Origin: Spirogloea muscicola
Lineage: Eukaryota; Streptophyta; Zygnematophyceae; Spirogloeales; Spirogloeaceae
Direction: 5' to 3'
DNA: 27,058 bases
NCBI GenBank assembly: GCA_009602725.1
Contig: WELB01000067.1
Location: 528,856-555,913, forward strand
Shown here one piece after another: positions 23,013 to 27,058 of this stretch. The position numbers and the translations under genes were made by a program. The notes below the pieces were generated by a model. It worked only from the letters and a program-made list of their open reading frames with translations, was not told where the DNA came from and did no database searches. Numbering within the stretch: position 1 is the first letter of the stretch; each line of letters opens with the position of its first letter.

Positions 23013-23876
23013 ATGGAAGTCGCAGCATCGCCCTCAGAGGCAGTAAGTGAAAGGGAAAGTGTACAGTTGGCGTCATGTGTCTGGGCCACATGGCAGCTGC
23101 TGGACTCGCTGCTCCCAACGGGGAGCTTCGCGCACTCTGGCGGCTTAGAAGCTGCTGTCCAGCGCGGCATGATTGCCGACGTGGGCGCTCTCGAGGACTT
23201 TGCCCTGGCAGCTATGGAGAACGCCTGCAGCCTGCTCCTGCCCTTTGTTGCGGAGGCCCACCTTGCGGCGAGCCAGGTGCACGCAGCGGCCGGGCTGCCC
23301 ACGAAGGAGGTTCTGGCGGCGGCAATGCGGCAGCTGATGCAGCTCGATGGAGCACTGAACGTGACGATGACAAACCACGTTGCTAGGAGGGCGTCGCTAG
23401 CTCAAGGTGCCGCACTCCTCCGTGTGTGCGCAGCGACCTTTCCCATGTTCGGCCTGCTCCGAGACCTCCAGGCTGCTCTAAGAGCCAGAGCCCCGTGCTC
23501 TTCTGGCCAAGATGTTGAGCTGCGGCACAGAAGTAACGACTCCTCCGAGGACCCCAAGGGCCCTCCGATGCACGTTCATGGCCACCATGCTGTGGTGTTT
23601 GGCTTGGTCTGCTGCTTGGTGGGCATGGAGGCAGCCACGACGCAGCGGGCGTTCCTCTATGTCACGCTCCGGGACATCCTGTCGGCAGCAACGCGGCTCA
23701 ACGTCACCGGCCCCCTGGAGAGCGCCGCCACTCTGCAGCGCCTGGCTGCTCGCGGCGAGGTTGTCCTGCGCCACAGCCAAGGGAGGGGCATCCATGCCGC
23801 GACCCAGACAGCGCCACTGCTCGACCTTGTCCAGGCTGGCCACAGCCTGCTATTCTCCAAGCTTTTCTTGACTTGA
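23013..23876 (+). CDS. UREF: Urease accessory protein UreF, intronless
   Basis: Nickel-insertion chaperone; UreF binds UreD on apo-urease and, with the GTPase UreG, loads nickel into the active site. The 287-aa frame is uninterrupted. It carries the family's N-terminal WQLLDSLLPTGSFAHSGGLEA (here residues ~24-44), the helical core, GHHAVVFGLVCCLVGME, and the C-terminal PLLDLVQAGHSLLFSKLF. The start at 23013 (gtgacATGG, good context) is preferred over the longer in-frame start at 22866, which would overlap the urease C-terminus in another frame and add residues unlike UreF. The start is 95 bases after the urease stop, with no ATG between. Unlike urease (19 exons) and UreD (eight exons), it has no intron and is visibly GC-richer. 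About 50 residues between ~148 and ~190 include a variable loop with acidic/Ser-rich residues. Confidence 0.93.
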   Translation: MEVAASPSEAVSERESVQLASCVWATWQLLDSLLPTGSFAHSGGLEAAVQRGMIADVGALEDFALAAMENACSLLLPFVAEAHLAASQVHAAAGLPTKEVLAAAMRQLMQLDGALNVTMTNHVARRASLAQGAALLRVCAATFPMFGLLRDLQAALRARAPCSSGQDVELRHRSNDSSEDPKGPPMHVHGHHAVVFGLVCCLVGMEAATTQRAFLYVTLRDILSAATRLNVTGPLESAATLQRLAARGEVVLRHSQGRGIHAATQTAPLLDLVQAGHSLLFSKLFLT

Positions 23877-23953
23877 GAGCGACTCGAAAGTCAGTTATTT
23901 GGTGGTTAGCAGGTGGTAGGCTCTGCAGCGGATTGTGACAGACAGGTCCAAGA

Positions 23954-23968
23954 ATGAGTGCCTCTTAG
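23954..23968 (+). promoter_or_regulatory. Five-codon minimal upstream ORF in the UreF-UreD gap
   Basis: ATG AGT GCC TCT TAG lies 19 bases upstream of the UreD start codon and is the only ATG between the UreF stop and the UreD ATG. If the UreD message starts in this gap it would be a short upstream ORF; if the transcript is joined to UreF it could help ribosomes terminate and re-start. Function is inference. Confidence 0.35.
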
Positions 23969-23987
23969 GCAAACCCAAATCAAGCAG

Positions 23988-26010
23988 ATGGACAGCTCAA
24001 AGAGCTTGGACGACCAGCTTCGGCACTTGTATCACGGTGACCAATCATCGGGGCAAGACAGGCTGCAGGGCAGGATACAGGTGCACAAGGTATCTGGCCG
24101 AAGTACGGCAACATCCGTCTTTGCCTCCTATCCTCTCAAGTTCATTGTACCCAAGCGAGTAAGTACAGACGACTGGCTTGACAATGATCACTCCCATAAT
24201 CATCTCAGCTCCACCAGGACGCATGTGGGCAAAGACAAAGCCCCTCAGACATCCGTGTTGATACCGCCGTTGTGGCAGGTGGCTGAGAACAACATTGATG
24301 CAGTGTGGATCTACATGCTGACTTATGGAGGCGGAATATTGTCCGTGAGTAATCTGAATTGATGGCATTGCCTGCATTGCTGGTCAAGTGAGCAACAATA
24401 CATACTACAATGAGGCCTGCACCTCTTCCTCCTGCTTTGATGTTGTGGATGCTCTTAGGAAATCACATGAAGACCACATGTGCTTATCCTCGAAGACAAT
24501 GTTTGGGGACCTGAGCTGCTGCAGGGCGATCTGGTAACTCTGTCACTGGACATTGCTGACAACTGCACGGTCGTGATGACCACTCAGGCCTCCACAAAGG
24601 TGTGGTAGGCTCGTGGAGCGTTGCTGGCAGTGGCATATTACTCCACTGTCAAGAAATCGCTGTTGACTGATCCAGCAATTCTCACATTGACTACGTGCTT
24701 ACTGCTGCTTGCTTCTTCTTTGACAGATCTACAGGTCTGTCAATGGAAAGGCCGCTGTGCAGCACTTGACTGTGAGCACTCGTTCTGATCCTGTATTCCA
24801 CAAGGCAGTGCTCGGCAATAGTACAAGCGAGTAAATAGCAGACTTTGAGCCACTATTGTACTGGCCTCCTTCCTTCCCATACAGCCAGCATGTCAAGTAG
24901 CTGTGTGGGAGGTTGGACTCGCACAAATTTTGATACTCGCAAGAGCTGCTGCACTGATTCTTTCCAGGCTGTGGTAGGAGATGGCGCGCTCTTTGCGCTA
25001 CTCCCAGATCCTGTCACGTACTTCGCTGAAGCTGCATACGAGCAGGTCCAGAACCTCAGGCTCACCAGCAGGGGTGCGAGCCTGGTGGCAGTTGACTGGC
25101 TGACAGCCGGCAGGCGCGACCGTGGGGAGGTCTGGAGCTTCCAGAAGTACTCCAGCACCAACAGGCTCTCAATCAGTGGCCAACCCCACTTTGTAGACAA
25201 GGTTGAGGCGCATGGGAATGGAGCCAAACCAATGCTTACGCAGGTTGATGTTTTGCATGCACCCAACAGGAAGCTGATGATTATCACCTGGCACCTTGCA
25301 GCTGCTGCTGGAGCAAGGTGCCGGCTTGTCGGTCGCACAGAGAATGGGGAACTGCCATGTCTTTGCCACTGTCATCCTATACGGGTATGGTCCTGCAGTC
25401 CTGCTTGACATTCATACATGGTCCACAGCTGCACTTGCACCAGTCAATCACATGTATGCTGGATGACTAATTTCTCTCTGGTACAATGTTGTGCAGGCCC
25501 AGGGTTTCAGAGGTGATGAGGAAGATGAAAGATGGTGTTGAGAGCCTGAACCAGTTTGGAGTCAGGAGCTCAGCAAGACGCTCTGGCCTCGGCCTGCTAG
25601 GACTCACAGCCTCTTATAGCTCTCTGAATGACAAGGTAGAGTTTGACGAACTTTCCTATCATGCTCCGCTCATGAAGTGCTCGCTTGTTGCTTGCTATCT
25701 GAAATGATCACAGTAGGAGACATGGCACTGCATTGGCATCATGTTGTTATATTCTAGAGTATCCTTCAATCTACAACTCCTCCAAAACTTTCTTCTTTGA
25801 TGTCCGCCACCAATTCATTGCTGGGACTTGCACACAGCAGTGCTAATTACGCTCAGGCACTCACATGGTCACATCTGCTGATCTCAACAGGAGGGCCTAC
25901 TTGTAAGACTAGGTGGGTTGAATACTGAGAGCGTGTATAAGTTCCTGCGAGACCATCTGGCTCTCCTGCTATCACAGCTAGGAGCCACACCATACAGCTC
26001 ACTTAGCTGA
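23988..26010 (+). CDS. URED: Urease accessory protein UreD (UreH), eight exons
   Basis: Urease activation scaffold that docks on apo-urease and receives UreF and UreG. Exons: 23988-24158, 24279-24344, 24525-24599, 24727-24771, 24968-25243, 25341-25384, 25497-25635, 25891-26010; phases close, 311 aa, normal for plant UreD. Motifs in order: KVSGRSTATSVFASYPLKF (residues ~35-53), AVWIYMLTYGGGILSGD, TTQASTKIYRS, LLPDPVTYFAEAAYEQ, VDWLTAGRRDRGEVW, RMGNCHVFATVILYG, and the C-terminal LNTESVYKFLRDHL. The start ATG 23988 is the first in frame and lies 111 bases after the UreF stop. Donors are GT; intron 5 begins GTTGAT, and its use is supported because it aligns MLTQ|RMGNCHV without gap. Same orientation as urease and UreF, forming a three-gene nickel-enzyme cluster. 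Confidence 0.93.
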
Positions 26011-26646
26011 TCCTAACTGCTCCATTAATACAGCAGTGTAGAGGTATTTGAGCGGCCGATTGAGTGTCACAAGACCAAGCTGGCCTTAATTTGCCTGACC
26101 GATGCTTACCCATGGTCCCTATGCATTTCTTCAACTTCTGCATGCCTTGGAGCCGTCTGCCTGTCTGCTACTTGGTTAACGCGTAAATCAGAGGTGAAGG
26201 TACCCATTGGCTTACAATTGTTGGCTGTCCTAGTAATGTCCTGAATGGGTTGGAATTGCACCAGTGGTCTGATAGGCAATAGATCAGAGCACGGCTGGCT
26301 GCCCCCCATGTTTGGCGCTAGCTTCTTTGCCACACAGACGAATGTAGTGGCCGAGCAAGGCCACACAGACTGCTGCTACTTAAGTCTTCGACTCTAGGAG
26401 GGCTCTGGTGTCAACTACCAGGGGCGACGACCGCCCACAGCTGCTCGCAACTCAATGTCGCTGTCACGACGGCCAGCCGACAGATGGATGGCTCCACGCC
26501 GGCTGGAGCATCATACAGGGTCGGCAGATGGCCAGCAGGCGATGCCGAGAAGGCTCAACATCTAGCAGGTGCCCAGCTGCTGACCTGCAATCGGGTCGTG
26601 CTGGATTTGCCGTTTATTGCTTGGGAAGCTGTCACATCTGGGCACC
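26011..26646. other. Convergent 3' intergenic region between UreD and the next gene
   Basis: No coding motif is seen. It must hold the UreD 3' UTR (+) and the 3' UTR of the minus-strand gene ending at 26647. A TGTAA, the usual green-algal polyadenylation signal, occurs on the minus strand at 26216-26212 and could serve the latter; none is seen on the plus strand here. Confidence 0.5.
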
Positions 26647-27058
26647 TCAGGGCACGAGTGTGCAGCCCAAGTGCGTGGGCTCGCTGAACGAGTCGCAGAA
26701 GCCGCCGAGCAGGAAGTCGAAGTTGAAGAACGAGCCGGACGGGCAGCTTGCCCTGTACAGGGACACGGAGTTGAAGCAGAAGCAGTATGTGTGGCAATCG
26801 GGGTCGTCCAAGTTCTTCACCAAGCCGTTGCCCTGCCACATGCAAGCAAGCGAAGGTGATCAGCATGCAGCAGCTAGTGCTCGAGTAGAGGCTGCATGGA
26901 GGAGCTGTCCACGCGAGCTCAGGCAGGTCAAGCGGATGAGGAAGGTATAGGCCTCTCACCGAGTTGGCGCAGCAGTCGTTGTCACCGGCCGGTACCACTG
27001 GACACGAGCTGGGTGGCGTTGGGTTGTCTGGCGGCGGAGGGGGGAACACCGGGGGTGG
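26647..27058 (-). CDS. Proline-rich, chitin-binding type-2 (CBM14-like) protein, 3' end only
   Basis: Partial gene entering from the right edge. Two exons: 27058-26960 (still open at the edge) and 26832-26647, joined in phase across a GTGAGA...GGCAG intron; stop TGA at 26649-26647. The first exon encodes a Pro-rich linker (PPPVFPPPPPDNPTPPSS) then CPVVPAGDNDCCANS. The second encodes DDPDCHTYCFCFNSVS, RASCPSGSFFNFDF, GFCDSF and ends near LGCTLVP. From the second of the paired cysteines the spacing is C-x15-C-x5-C-x10-C-x15-C-x10-C, close to the peritrophin-A/CBM14 pattern, with its typical D-C-x-x-Y and C-P-x-G-x-x-F-N. A secreted or wall-bound carbohydrate-binding protein is the likely role; any catalytic domain would lie off the window. 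An extensin-like Cys-rich wall protein is the alternative. Confidence 0.7.

Noticed and set aside
1-27058. Search for tRNA, rRNA, CRISPR arrays, insertion sequences or transposase genes
   Set aside because: No repeat array, transposase or retroelement motif and no RNA-gene signature could be recognised by eye on either strand.

Overview
This window is nuclear DNA from an intron-rich green alga, most likely a chlorophyte of the Trebouxiophyceae type (class-level assignment is inference). The evidence is: (a) coding sequence split into many short exons with GT-AG and some GC-AG introns; (b) plant/green-lineage proteins, namely a TGA-type bZIP factor with a DOG1 domain, a single-chain plant-type urease and a cyanobacterial-type MurJ; (c) Arabidopsis-type TTTAGGG telomere-like repeats; (d) GC-rich promoter islands alternating with less GC-rich introns.

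Layout from left to right. (1) 43-2913 (+): TGA-type bZIP transcription factor, nine exons, 372 aa, followed 3 bases after its stop codon by a perfect 26-bp palindrome. (2) 2943-4543: no recognisable gene; it holds a C-rich tract, a CTTT microsatellite and, just upstream of the next gene, a telo-box-like inverted repeat. (3) 4544-8741 (+): IMP dehydrogenase, 13 exons, 515 aa. (4) 8742-9303: convergent 3' region with an inverted pair of telomere-like repeats. (5) 9304-14912 (-): MurJ/MviN lipid II flippase homologue, about 20 exons, at least 547 aa; a possible transit-peptide exon lies at 15334-15634. (6) 15640-17330: GC-rich divergent promoter island with bZIP and CCAAT motifs, a 198-base assembly gap (16218-16415), and a probable + strand gene of unknown function with an apparent single-base frameshift. 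(7) 17332-26010 (+): a urease cluster, namely urease (19 exons, 837 aa), UreF (intronless, 287 aa) and UreD (eight exons, 311 aa), with only 95 and 111 bases between coding regions. (8) 26647-27058 (-): 3' end of a proline-rich, cysteine-rich secreted-type protein with a chitin-binding type-2 (CBM14/peritrophin-A) cysteine pattern, running off the right edge.

The gene models were built by hand from conserved protein motifs and splice-site phase. The IMPDH, urease, UreF, UreD and bZIP models close in frame throughout. Urease active-site numbering is offset from jack bean urease by a constant four residues, which supports that model strongly. The main points of interest are the bacterial-operon-like packing of urease with two of its nickel-insertion chaperones in a eukaryote, and a plastid-peptidoglycan-type flippase in a green alga. 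UreG, UreE and a nickel transporter are not in this window.
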